Shown: positions 44,750 to 54,710 of the stretch, in pieces | How the letters are laid out: every line of letters begins with the position of its first letter | Position numbering within the stretch: the first letter of the stretch is position 1 | Assembly (NCBI GenBank): GCA_026018925.1 | Contig: JAKSZU010000012.1 | Coordinates: 45,684,858 to 45,748,857 of the forward strand | Direction: 5' to 3' | DNA: 64,000 bases | DNA from: Tupaia tana | Lineage: Eukaryota > Chordata > Mammalia > Scandentia > Tupaiidae | The notes under the pieces: generated by a model | What the model saw: only the letters and a program-made list of their open reading frames with translations | What the model was told of the DNA's origin: nothing | Databases searched by the model: none | Position numbers and translations under genes: made by a program

Positions 44750-45600
44750 GGAGGTGAAGGTATGTGTGTGTGGTGGTGGTGGGGAGCGGTGGGATAGGTG
44801 TGTGAGTGCAAGAGGACATGGTGTGTGTGTGTGTGTGTATGTGTGTGCGTGTGCGTGTGCTGGGGGAACCTTGAGGCAGGGGTTTGTCCCTGTGGGCGCT
44901 GCCCTCCTCCTACACTGTGGGCAGGTGGAGGTGAGCCTGAGTGTGAGCTGTGCAGTGTAAGGCCAAAGCGTATCTCTCAGGGTGAGAGTAGAAATCCTGG
45001 ACTCTGGGAAGCCCGGCTCACCTGCCCACTGATTCTCAGTGGAGGGGAAGGCAGGTCCAGACTCAGGATTTGCCCTACTGCCTACCCCTCTCAGAAAGGG
45101 TGGGGCAGGACCTGTATTGTGCGAAGCTTCAGAGTCTGTGTCTCTTTGTGTGGGAGGCTGGTTTGTTGCTCGTGTGTATATGTGTAGGTGACTAGGTGTA
45201 TAGGTGTGTGCAGGGAAGTCTCTGTACCTGACACCACCAATAGTTTAGTTCCAAGCTTTAAAATCTTTGGGAGACAGGTCCCAAGGATCCTTGCCCAGAA
45301 TCAAATAGTTACAGTTCTGGAGAGAAAGGAGAATTAAAGTTCACCTTATCGGACTCTACTGAGCAGAGGGCAGAGAAGGCTAGAGAGCCCCAGGTAGGAA
45401 GGAAAAGAACTCCCTTTTAACCAACTGAGGTGTTGGGGGTCAAGAAAAAGAGGAGAAAACAGTAGAAAAAGCAGGTGCTGGAGAGGCATAAGGAGAGGCT
45501 GAAAGGTTTGGTTTGTTCTTTTGTGGGCTTGGGGTAAGCGGGGAGGGTCACTAGACCCAGGGTAGTAATCCTAGTCCTCTTCCCTCCGGTGGCTTTCTAG
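44750..45600. other. Unique sequence with GT-rich tract
   Basis: Imperfect (GT)n at 44820-44860 and scattered TGTGTG. Nothing else recognised before the SYT7 island. Confidence 0.4.
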
Positions 45601-45727
45601 CGCTGTGAATGACCAGAGTTGCGGACTCAGGCTCAGCGCTGGCAAAAACTCCACTCCTGGTTTTTGTATACACCAGCCTGTCTCCCCGGGACCGCCTGGG
45701 TGTTGAGTCCGGAGCTGACGCCCTCGA

Positions 45728-45742
45728 GCCGCCACCTAGTGG
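45728..45742 (-). promoter_or_regulatory. CTCF consensus motif at upstream edge of SYT7 island
   Basis: The reverse complement reads CCACTAGGTGGCGGC, which fits the 15-base CTCF core consensus CCASYAGRKGGCRSY at every position. It lies about 710 bases before the SYT7 start codon and points upstream, towards the 3393 motif. Occupancy is inferred only. Confidence 0.6.
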
Positions 45743-46116
45743 AAAACACGGAGTGGATTTCTACGCCTTTTGGAACGGAGCCAAAGGACACCTCGGAGGC
45801 GGTGGCCGCATCCGCCGCCCTACGCCCCATATGAGGCTGTTGCCATCAGGGACGCCCCGGCCGGGTTGAACGCTCAGTGCGGCGGGATCTGCAGGTTCGA
45901 AGAGCCCAGCCGTCGGGGTCCCCTGTCTTCCTCGCGGGCCCTGGGCCGGTGGGGGCGCGGGGCGGCGGCCGTGCCCTCGGGGCGGCTCCAGGCGGCTGCA
46001 GGCGCGGGCTGCAGTGCGGCGCGCGGCCGGCAGCGGGCGGCAGCGGGCGCAGGCGGTGGCGGTGGCTGTGGCTGTGGCAGCGGCGGGCGGGCGGCGCCGG
46101 CGGTGCCCCGGGCGCG

Positions 46117-46118
<2 letters not shown>

Positions 46119-46160
<42 letters not shown>
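46119..46160 (+). repeat. (CA)21 microsatellite in SYT7 leader/promoter
   Basis: Perfect CA dinucleotide array inside the CpG island, about 290 bases before the SYT7 ATG, followed by looser CA-rich sequence to about 46200. Alternating purine-pyrimidine of this length can adopt Z-DNA and is usually length-polymorphic. It falls within the long frame that is open into the SYT7 ATG. Confidence 0.95.
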
Positions 46161-46163
<3 letters not shown>

Positions 46164-46453
46164 GGCCTCGTACACACTCACACACGCTCCGGCGCGCACA
46201 CGCGGCGCGCAGGCCGGAGGGAGGAGGCTCGGCGCGCGGCTCGGCGGCGGCGGCAGCGTGCTCCGCGGGCGGGCGGGAGGGCTGGCGGGCGGCCCCCGCT
46301 CCCCGGCTCCGCGGCTCGGTGCAGCCCGCACGGCCCCCGCCCTCGGACCCGCCCCCGGGGGTCGCCCGGCCCCATGCCCTGCAGCGGCGGCAGAGCAGTG
46401 CGCGGCCGCGGGCGGCTCTGAGGAGCCCGGAGGGAGCCGGCGACGAGGGGACC

Positions 46454-46484
46454 ATGTACCGGGACCCGGAGGCGGCCAGCCCAG
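46454..46484 (+). CDS. SYT7: SYT7 coding exon 1 (synaptotagmin-7 N-terminus), partial
   Basis: Seen: an ATG in the context GGGACCATGT opens a frame reading MYRDPEAASP plus one base, followed by a consensus donor (CCAG|GTAAGC). The exon is therefore phase 1. Known: this is the N-terminus of mammalian synaptotagmin-7, a single-pass membrane Ca2+ sensor with two C2 domains on synaptic vesicles, dense-core granules and lysosomes, acting in asynchronous release, vesicle replenishment and lysosome exocytosis. Only the short lumenal tip before the transmembrane helix is encoded here; the helix, linker and C2 exons lie beyond the window. Inferred: the start is fixed by the protein match and by the position in the CpG island, although the same frame stays open far upstream. 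A chance match of ten residues plus a correctly placed donor in such an island is unlikely. Confidence 0.9.
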
Positions 46485-47303
46485 GTAAGCGCGGCCCCCG
46501 CGGGCTGGGACGCCCCGAACCGGCGAGTAGGACGGCGGCAGCGCCCGGCGCCGTCTCGGAGCCCCAGCCCAGGGCTGCTGTCGCCCGGAGCCTCACGGAC
46601 TCCTACCCAGGGTCATCCCAGCCCAGGGAACGCGGGCTCCAGCGGCAGCGGCACACAGACTCCAGACCCCTGCAGTCCGGACACCGCCAGGCGTGATGCC
46701 CGGGGCCGGCTTCGCAGTGTCCCCACAAGGACCTCCCCCCCACCCCCCAGCAACCCAAGGACAACGTGTGTGGCGGAGCGAGGAGCCGCTGCCCCCGCGG
46801 GAGCCGGGCAGTGCCCTCAGAGGCGCCCTGGGCTCCTGGGCACTAGTCTTGGGGGGGTGGAGGGATTGCCAGCACTAGGGACCCCAGGGCAAGGATCCCA
46901 GCAGCTTTTGGCCAAGATTGTGGGCACAGGGGAGCGGCGTACCATCAGCGGTGCCAACTGTGAATTGAGAGGGTGCCGAGGGGCAAGTGAGAATCTGGTG
47001 CAGCAGCAGGGCAGGGAGGGTTCTGGGGATGGGGAGCCGCAGGAGCGCTGGGGGCTGGGGGAGGGGGGCAGGGGGACCTGGTGAGGAAAAGAACAGAGGT
47101 GGATAGAATGGGGGTGCCAGGGAAGGTTCTCCTAGGCTTGGGGAGGGGGGAAGCAAAGAGCCCCCAAACTCACTCCACTCTAGTCAGGGGAGGCAAAGGG
47201 GCTGCTCTCCTTTGCATTTCTCCTCTGCCAGGAGTGGCCTGGGAGCCCACCGCCTGCTTGGCATCCTCCAAGCTCAAGCCTAAGCCAGGAAGCTTTCCTC
47301 CTT

Positions 47304-47345
47304 CCTTGGGAAATGCTCTGCCATCCTTGGGAAATGCTCTGCCAT
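47304..47345 (+). repeat. 21-bp perfect tandem duplication
   Basis: The unit CCTTGGGAAATG/CTCTGCCAT occurs twice in immediate succession (47304-47324, 47325-47345). Identity suggests a recent slippage event. Confidence 0.95.
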
Positions 47346-48849
47346 TTCCTCCTTGGCTCCTGACGCCTCCTCACACTGTGCCCACCTGTAGGCAGGTCCC
47401 CTGCAGCTCCTGCCAGGGCTCAGTCCCTGCTCCCACCCAGGGTGCTCTCCCCAGACCCAGCACACCCAGGCTGCCAGTTTGGGCACCAGGGTCTCCATTT
47501 CAGGGTTTCTCTCTGATGCTAAAAGCACGACATCCCAGCCCAAGACCTGCTCACAGATGAAGAGCCTCTGGGCTCCCTGCAGCCAGCCTCTCCCCGCACC
47601 CCCACCTCCAGGGGAGGTGCGGGGAGAGGGAACAGCTCCAGGACCCTCGAGGGAAGGAGCCCAGAGCCCTGAGAAAGTCCAGTGGACGCTGGCTTTGCCT
47701 GCTCTTTCCCCTCTAGGGGCAGCCTCAGCCCGTATCCTGCCTCCTGAAGAATCGCTGTCACCCCCTCGTTTCATTGCAGCCTCTCGATGGAGGATGACCT
47801 ACTGGGCGCCAGGCATTGCACTCACTCAGCACCTGGATATGGGGTGCAGGAGAGGCAGTCTCCTGCTCTGGAACCTCCCGCCCTTCTGTGACCATCCTCT
47901 AGGTGAAGGTGGAAGAGGCATCCCCTTTGGAGAGCCCCCTCCTCACCTGTCTGGACCGGGTCACCTCCCCTAGCATCTTTCAACACTCGGACCCAAGGGC
48001 AGACAGCAGAAGCATCCTCTTGCTTGGCTCACTCTCTCCGAAGCCCACAGCTTAGTCCAGAGTCTAACTCTGAGGGGCGAGGATGCAAAGGGCAGAGGCA
48101 GCGAGGACACGCCTCTTCCCTCGTCCATGGCAGTGCCTGGGGCCATGCCCCTGTCCCCTTTCCCTCCCTCCTCTTTCTTCCCACCCCTGGGCACCATGAC
48201 ATCACCACTCTTCCAAGCACCTCTGTCCTCTCCACGGAGGCCAGCTTGTGCTTGGCATCTTCTGGGCAAAGGGCCTGAAGTCCAGTGCTGCCCCTGGCAT
48301 GCTGGCAGCCCCGAGACCTTTCACCCTTTGCATTCCTTGAATGGCCCTCCCGTACTGGTGTTGGAATCTGTCTTGCCCACGCTAGCGGGAGCTATGGGGG
48401 CCACCAGTGCCCGTGGAAGGGGCGGCTCTGACTGGAAAGGGGGCTGACCCGAGGGTTACTTCCCCAGTGAGCCCCCAGGCTGGGCGGGGTCAGAAATGGG
48501 CTGAAGAGGGTGGATCCTGCTTTTGGTCCTAGTTCTCTGGGGGATCTCTGAGGAGGTGGAGACCTCAGTCTGGCTTCTGCCCCCTGGTCTCGCTGCCTAC
48601 CTCATATTACCTGTAGCTCCAGGTCAGACTTTCTCTCCCCAGCTCACCCAAGGCCCCTCAAGACTGCGCTCCCCCTGCCAGGGCTCTGTCCCTTGTTTCT
48701 CCCCTTTGGCTGGCACCAGGTGGGAGTGAGATATGCAAATCAACTCCTATGAGTCAGGCCGGTCCCTCCTCTCCCCTCTGGTCCCCCAGGGACCAGTACC
48801 TTTTATATCTCAATCGCCTCCTCCCACTCCCAGAACACCTGTGGCCCGA

Positions 48850-48960
48850 TTACACGCATGCTTTGAAAACCCGTATTGTACTCCATGAAGATATACAACA
48901 ATTAAACATAAATAAGAAATTGCAATTGTTTAAAGAGAAAAAATGTAACAATAACCATCT
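48850..48960. other. AT-rich islet in GC-rich intron
   Basis: A sharp ~100-base switch to A-rich sequence (CATGAAGATATACAACAATT and onward) in an otherwise GC-rich region. Likely an inserted or decayed transposon piece; family not recognised. Confidence 0.5.
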
Positions 48961-49452
48961 CCCGTCCTCCCTTGGTCCTCCATGTCCCCAGCTGGTCTCA
49001 GAGGGTCCCTATAGTACTCCTCTCATCCCACTCCCTCTGCAGGTCCCCAGAGGCCTCAGCCTGCTGCTAAGACTTTACCTGACAGGTGTCGTTTCCTCCC
49101 CACTTGGTCCTGCCCCCAGGCACTCGCTCCCTAACCGCTTACAGATGAAGAAAGGGACTGTGCGAATAAACCCGGCGTGCAGCGAAGAATGCAGACCAGC
49201 TCCCCTCCGGTGCACACCCATGGACTCCTGCTCCCACTCTGCCCAGCCTCCCCAGCCATACCTGCAGCCTCCCCTCCACTCCCTCCCACAGACTCCATGC
49301 CCTCCTCCTGCCCTCAGCCTTTATCTCCATTCATCTTGAAGCTAGCCTGGCCAGGCCTCCCTCTGTCCCTCAGACTGCCTGTCCCCAGGACGGGCAGGGC
49401 TTCAGCAGGCCTGCAGGGGTCAGCGTTGCAGTGGGCAGGCAGGATGGCAGCA

Positions 49453-49476
49453 GGGAGGGAGGGAGGGAGGGAGAGG
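49453..49476 (+). repeat. (GGGA)n, G-quadruplex-capable
   Basis: Five consecutive GGGA-type units with single-base loops on the transcribed-sense strand of SYT7 intron 1. Confidence 0.8.
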
Positions 49477-50147
49477 TGACCTTGTGGTGAGCTAGTGAGC
49501 CAGACCAGAGAGGGAACCGCTGAGAGAGAAGTCGGGTCCTGAGGGTGTCTGCCCTGTCCTCCCCCAGCCCTCCGGAAGCTTGTCCCTGGGGGTCACATTG
49601 CTTCAAGCTTCCGTCTGTCCCACCTGTTAGTCTCTGCAAACCTTCTGCCGGGTAGCTCACTCCCTGGGGCTGTGGGAGGCATTCCGCATGGGGTAGGGGC
49701 TTTGACATGGCGGATCTTCTCTCTCAAGGCAGAAGGATCCACAGGATTGTCCGGGCGAATCCTCTGTTTATGGGGCACAAGTTAGAGCCGGAGGCTAATG
49801 GGTGGTGTGTGCAGCAGGAGTGAGAGTATGGCCGGAAGGGCAGATCAAGGGTACGCGTGAGGACCACCAGGACAAGGGACCAGGGCTAGAGTGTGGGGAG
49901 GCCCAGGGAGGCTACGTGTCAGCCATCTCGGTGCCCACCTCTCTCCCCTTACCCGCCTGGACCAAACTGCCCTCTCCGAGCTGATCTGTATCCTTGGCTT
50001 GGAGTCTGGGATGGAAGCGCAAATGATCTTCCAACAGGTCAGGGCCACATGGGGGACCCAAGAGCTGGCAACTCTAGAACCCAGGCTGAAAGGGGATTGT
50101 TTCTTTGGGGCACGGCCTAGAGTAACTAGCACCCCCAAACTGTACTG

Positions 50148-50161
50148 TTACCATGGTGACA
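50148..50161. promoter_or_regulatory. RFX X-box-like palindrome
   Basis: GTTACCATGGTGAC is a nearly perfect inverted repeat matching the RFX X-box (GTTNCCATGGNAAC) except for one base. It lies in repeat-free intron 1 sequence. RFX factors act in neurons and ciliated or endocrine cells; use here is inferred. Confidence 0.45.
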
Positions 50162-51329
50162 GGATCCTCCCTGACCCTGGTTCTCACTGTCCACTGGCCT
50201 ATGGAGACGGCTTATCCAAGGGGCTGGTGCTCAAGGACTGAAGGGTGGTGGGAAAGGAGGTAGCCCCAAAGCCCCTGCTTATTAGAGGGGAGGGCTAGAG
50301 CGGGCCAGAGTGGGGTGGTAGCAGCTGACAAGTGGGGGGACAGCTGGAAGGCAGAGGAACAGGTGGGTGTTGAGTGAGGAAAGAAAGGCCCTGGGCAGCT
50401 GGGTCCTACCCCGGGCTGCCCCCAGGCTCAGGTCGAGGGGCACTGCGGGCGACAGAGTGCAGTGTGGGTCTACCACTTCTCACCCCTACAGCCCTGCTGG
50501 GTGGGGGAGGCGGCTGCGTGCGTGGCTCCCCTCCTTTCCCCTACCCCACTCCCTACCCACCCCTATTCTCTCAGGGACTTTGAGTCTTTATTGAATCTGA
50601 TGGACCGTTTTCAATAACTGCTTCCCCCAGGGGAGTGAGGCTGACAACAGCAGGAGAGGAGCTGATGAGGGGGGCAGAGGGACGCAGCGTTGTGAGCAGA
50701 GGACCCTTAGCTAGAAGATGGTGGTCTGGATGGCCTGCTCAGAGGCATGGTGGCATCTCGGGTGGGCAGGGACCACCTGGTGTGGAGCCGGCCCCCTGCC
50801 CTGTGAGCAGCACCGTCAGGTAGCCTATGTGGCCAGAGAGGTCAGCTTTCTCTGTCAAGGCGGTCACTGGTCTGGCCAGGTGCCGGAGCCAGCCTGTGCC
50901 AGGCCCAGCCCGGGTGCCTGCCTGCCTTGCCAGGGAACCCCAGCCAGTGGTGCCAGAAAGATTGTGCCAGTTCCATGGACATGGAGGGCCCTGACCTTCT
51001 GGGCAGCAGGGGCAGCCCCGCTGGGCCTGGGCCAACTTGTGTCTGGAGGGAAGGGCTTTGGTCTCACCCAGCAGAGTTCCCCAAGGGTTGGAACAGAGTT
51101 GGCAGACAGCAGGAGACCTGTGGAAGGGGCTGGATGGCGCCCAGAGCCTACGCCTGGAATTCCGGACCCAGTTGGTTGGAAGGTGGGCAGGCTCACGGGC
51201 CTCCTCTGGGCTGCTCTGCCGCTTCCCTTCCGCTGCCAGGAATGGCCCCCGGGGAGAGTGTGTGGCCTGTGGGGCTGGGCCCAGAGCTGACTTGGGTGGT
51301 GAGCTGGGAGGTTTGGGGATTGATATCTA

Positions 51330-51545
51330 CACGTGATGGAGCGTGCGGGGGCTCCAGCGCGGGTGGAAGGGGAGGGCGGGGCGGGGAGAAGCGCCGCGTC
51401 TGTGTGTACCTACGTGTGCGTGCGGGTGGCGGCAGCTGGACGGCTGGGGCTGGGAGAGCCGTGCTCATCTGAGCGCCGGGGCGGCCGCTGTAAACAGCAG
51501 CTAATGAGCGTATTTGTAGCGAGGTGCCTCGAGGTGCGCTGGGGA
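51330..51545. promoter_or_regulatory. CpG-rich conserved-looking block, intron 1
   Basis: CpG-dense segment leading into GCCGCTGTAAACAGCAGC (containing the forkhead core TGTAAACA) and CTAATGAGCG. It is the most CpG-rich sequence in the intron besides the promoter and the 59.2-59.7 kb patch. Candidate enhancer or alternative promoter. Confidence 0.35.
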
Positions 51546-52349
51546 GCTGTGAGGGAAAGCGTTGTGGGAGGGCCCCTTCCCCGGCCCTGTACCCATCCAG
51601 GCAGGGCCCATGCCCTCCAGGGACTCTGCCTACCCCCGCCACACCCTTTCACCTGCCGGCATGGCTCCCTCCGAGGTCTCCAAATGCCTCAGAGCAGGGC
51701 CTCACCTGCCTCCCTGGCATGCGTGGTCATAGCTGCAGGGGTGTTTGTGTGAGCTCTCGTGTACAGATACAGGCGTTTCCATGACTGTGAGAGTACCTGG
51801 CAGTGTGTGCGTGTGTCTGGTTGGGTCAAACTGAGCTCATCTGTGTGTCTGTGACTGATTCTGTCCATGTGTGTCTGCACCCCAACTCCAGAACCCTAAA
51901 AGGAGGACTACCCCATCGCGTTACTGACCCCGATAGTGACAAAACCAAATATGCTAGCAGAACAGGCCGGTAGGTGCCATTGACCCTGCTCCTTCAGCGC
52001 CCTCCCCGGTGTGCAGCAGGTGGGGGGCTTCCAGGCTGCCTGGGCGAGAAAGGGGGGTGACCCCGTTCTGCCCACTGAGGAGATAGGAGGCGGCGGTCTG
52101 CGCTCCGGCCCCTGTGGGTGCCCCGCGTTGCCGTTTGCATCAGAGCGAAGAGAAAACTTGGGATCTAGCGAGCCATCTAGTTCTGACGCGCCCCAGGAGC
52201 CCTAGGAATGAGGACGGAGGGGTGCTGATGGGTGGTCCTAGCTGGCTAGTAGAGTGGGCACCCAGTCAGGGTGGGTTGGTGTGAAGTATGGGGACCCCAA
52301 GGGGTGCCTGTGGAAGACTCAGCGTGAGGGGAGCAGAGGAGGGAGCTGT

Positions 52350-52450
52350 GTGGCTAATGTGTCCAATTAAATTACTTCAAACCCTGCCGCGGCAGCTGCT
52401 CCCGGCGGGGCCCTGGGTACAAATTGGATCCGTCTCATTACCACGGGGTG
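52350..52450. promoter_or_regulatory. Conserved-looking noncoding block, intron 1
   Basis: Compact cluster of CCAATTAAATTA, the E-box CAGCTG flanked by GC-rich sequence, ACAAATTGG and CTCATTACC. The density of homeodomain-type TAAT/ATTA cores and the absence of repeat character suggest an enhancer. No exon signals. Confidence 0.4.
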
Positions 52451-52884
52451 GTGTCAGCAGGGCCGGAGAGTGGCGGCCAGCACGGCCAGCACACGGAGGT
52501 CTTTTACCACTCTGTCCAACCTGAGCCCGGTATGGCCTCCCTGATGCCTTTGCTCACCCCAGAGCCCCCTGGGTGCAGCAGTGCCAAGGTCAGGGCTCCC
52601 TGCACACGTCCTTGGCATCCTTGATCCCCACTTCTGGTAGCCTAAGGGACCCTCTGGGCCCTCGCTTTGTTTAGAAGCAGGGGTTTCTGCTTTGCAGGGA
52701 TCCAGCTTCAGGAGCGTCCTCTCAGGTCCCCTGACAAATACCATCTCCTTCCCTGATAAGAATAGCAAGCTTTATTTGGGGGAGCTCTCAGTATATGCTA
52801 AGTACTTTACAGACATGCAGCCAGAGGTGACCAGCTTAACCTGGCCATTCACATCCTGGCAGAGAGAGATACATGCCACTGTGT

Positions 52885-53065
52885 CTGGAGCAAGTCACCC
52901 CACTGCTCTGGCCTCTGTTTCCTTCTCTGTGAAATGGGTATGATGATAGCTCTGACCTCCCAGGCAGTTGGGAATGAGACGAGATAAGGCGGAGAAAGCA
53001 TTTCGCAGAGATCCTAGCACATAGTAAACATTCAGCACGCGGCAGCTGTTATCAACATTATCTGA
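52885..53065 (+). mobile_element. MIR
   Basis: 'ctggcctctgtttccttctc' followed by 'gtgaaatgggtatgatgata' and 'gcacatagtaaacattcagc'. Confidence 0.8.
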
Positions 53066-53189
53066 ACCAAGTGATTGACGTGTGGGATGAGGGTTCCGGA
53101 AACTCCGAGGCCTGCACATCCATGCCTGCTACCTCCTTGGTGGAGGAGTTGGGGAGGCCTTCACGGAGGCAGTGTCAATCAGTTACCCA

Positions 53190-53345
53190 TCAGAAGAGCA
53201 AAGCTGTGTTGAGCACTTACTACATGCCAGGTGTCACTCTGCACGCACGCATTAGCTCGTCCATCCTCACAACCACCCTGGGAAGTGGGAGCTTGCAGTT
53301 AGAAGCTGGTCTGAGATTCCGGCCATGCTTGCGGGATCCAAGAGC
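53190..53345 (-). mobile_element. MIR-type fragment
   Basis: 'ttgagcacttactacatgcc' followed by 'aggtgtcac' and 'tcctcacaaccaccctggga'. Confidence 0.7.
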
Positions 53346-53394
53346 ATAAGTTTCGGGTTCAGGACCTCGGATCTTGAAGGAAGGTAAGACCTTG

Positions 53395-53690
53395 CCATGT
53401 GAGCAAGCAGAGGTGGAGACAGCACATACAAGGGCCCAGAGGTTTGCAGGGCTTGGCCAGTCGAGGTGGCAGCACGTGCTTGAACATAGCGCAAGAGAGA
53501 CCTTTGGGGGACAGTCTTAGGAGTAGCTGCTTGAGAAGGCAGGCTAGACCAGATTCTGAAAGGCCTAGCATAGGAAAACTGGATATATATTTACTTTAAG
53601 GCAATGGAGAGCCATGGGTGGCTTTCTAGCAGATCTCTGTAAAGGACTTTAACAACATGGTGGTGTGACAGGTGGGAAGCCTGCAGGCAG
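53395..53690 (+). mobile_element. Ancient long repeat fragment, class unassigned
   Basis: 'gcacatacaagggcccagag' and 'gcaatggagagccatgggtg' belong to the element at 37590-38460. Confidence 0.55.
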
Positions 53691-54529
53691 GGAGGTAGAT
53701 GGAGGTAGAGCCCGGACATTAACATGCCTGTCCCGACCTCTGCCCAGCCCCTCTGTCTCTCACTTGCACAGGATTGAGTCCACGGCACCCACGCCAGCTC
53801 CGCGGCACCCAGCTGAACCAGGCTCATGCCCTTGGAAAGATCGTGCTGAGCAATGGGTAGTCAGGGGTTAGCCTGGTACACACAGCATGAACAAACACCC
53901 CCAGGGGGCTTACCCGGATGCCTGGGGTAGCAGAGAAAGCCTCCAGGCAGGGATGTAGAGCCATGTGGGCAGGCAGTTAATGCTCCCGAGGGTTCTGCTC
54001 CCACACCCCACCCTGGGCATCAAGGCCAAGCCCTGGGGGAGCCACACAGCTCATGCACCAGCTGCCAGGCCTGAGCTCCAGAGCCACACCATGGCCGACC
54101 TATCTCCATAGCAACTAATGCCCTCAGTCCCTGGCACAGGGACCCATTCACAGAAGGGCCTAGGTACATCCCACTTCCCTCGGGGGTCATCCCAGGGCAC
54201 ACACTCTCACCTTGAGGCCCTGGCAACACACACATGTTGGCATTTAGGTCTTCATGCACACGTAGTATGTATGTGCATATGCCCTGCAACGGGAAGCAGG
54301 GAGGTGGGTGGCCAGTGTTGCCCACTCACCTTAGCTGGGGATGCATTCCTTGGGAGTCCAGTGGATGCCAAACAACCTGGTGCCAGGTTGAATTATAGAC
54401 CCTGCCTTGGGGTCGCAGTGAGAAAAGCCAGCCCAGAGAAGGGGTAGGTAGGAGGGATTGAAGCTCAGGCAAAGCAGCAAGGGAGACTCTCCTGGCAGTG
54501 CCAGGTGGGTCCACAGACTTCCTTGTTCT

Positions 54530-54710
54530 TTACAGACATCATCAAATGTTCACAGCTGTCCTGCAGGGGAGATTTCATTATCGCTGTTGTACAGATGAGA
54601 AAACCGAGGCCCATAGAGGTGGAGAGTCTTACCCAGGACACATAGCAGAGCAGCAATGAAATTTCAAGTCAGCCTCACTCCAAAGCCTAGGTCTTAACCA
54701 CTGCGCTACC
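54530..54710 (-). mobile_element. MIR, strong
   Basis: 'gtacagatgagaaaaccgag' followed by 'gcccatagaggtgga' and 'tcttaaccactgcgctaccc', a nearly full reversed MIR. Confidence 0.85.

Larger units (their letters stand above)
45700..46800 (+). promoter_or_regulatory. SYT7: SYT7 promoter CpG island and 5' leader
   Basis: CpG dinucleotides and GC boxes are very dense from about 45.7 kb to the first 300 bases of intron 1, with no TATA box at a sensible distance from the ATG. This is the usual architecture of a dispersed neuronal promoter. The transcription start cannot be placed from sequence, but the leader probably begins within the few hundred bases before 46454. The island contains a (CA)21 tract and is bounded upstream by a CTCF motif at 45728. 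Confidence 0.85.

Noticed and set aside
46119..46160. CRISPR-like or other array
   Set aside because: Pure dinucleotide microsatellite in a vertebrate promoter; no spacer structure.
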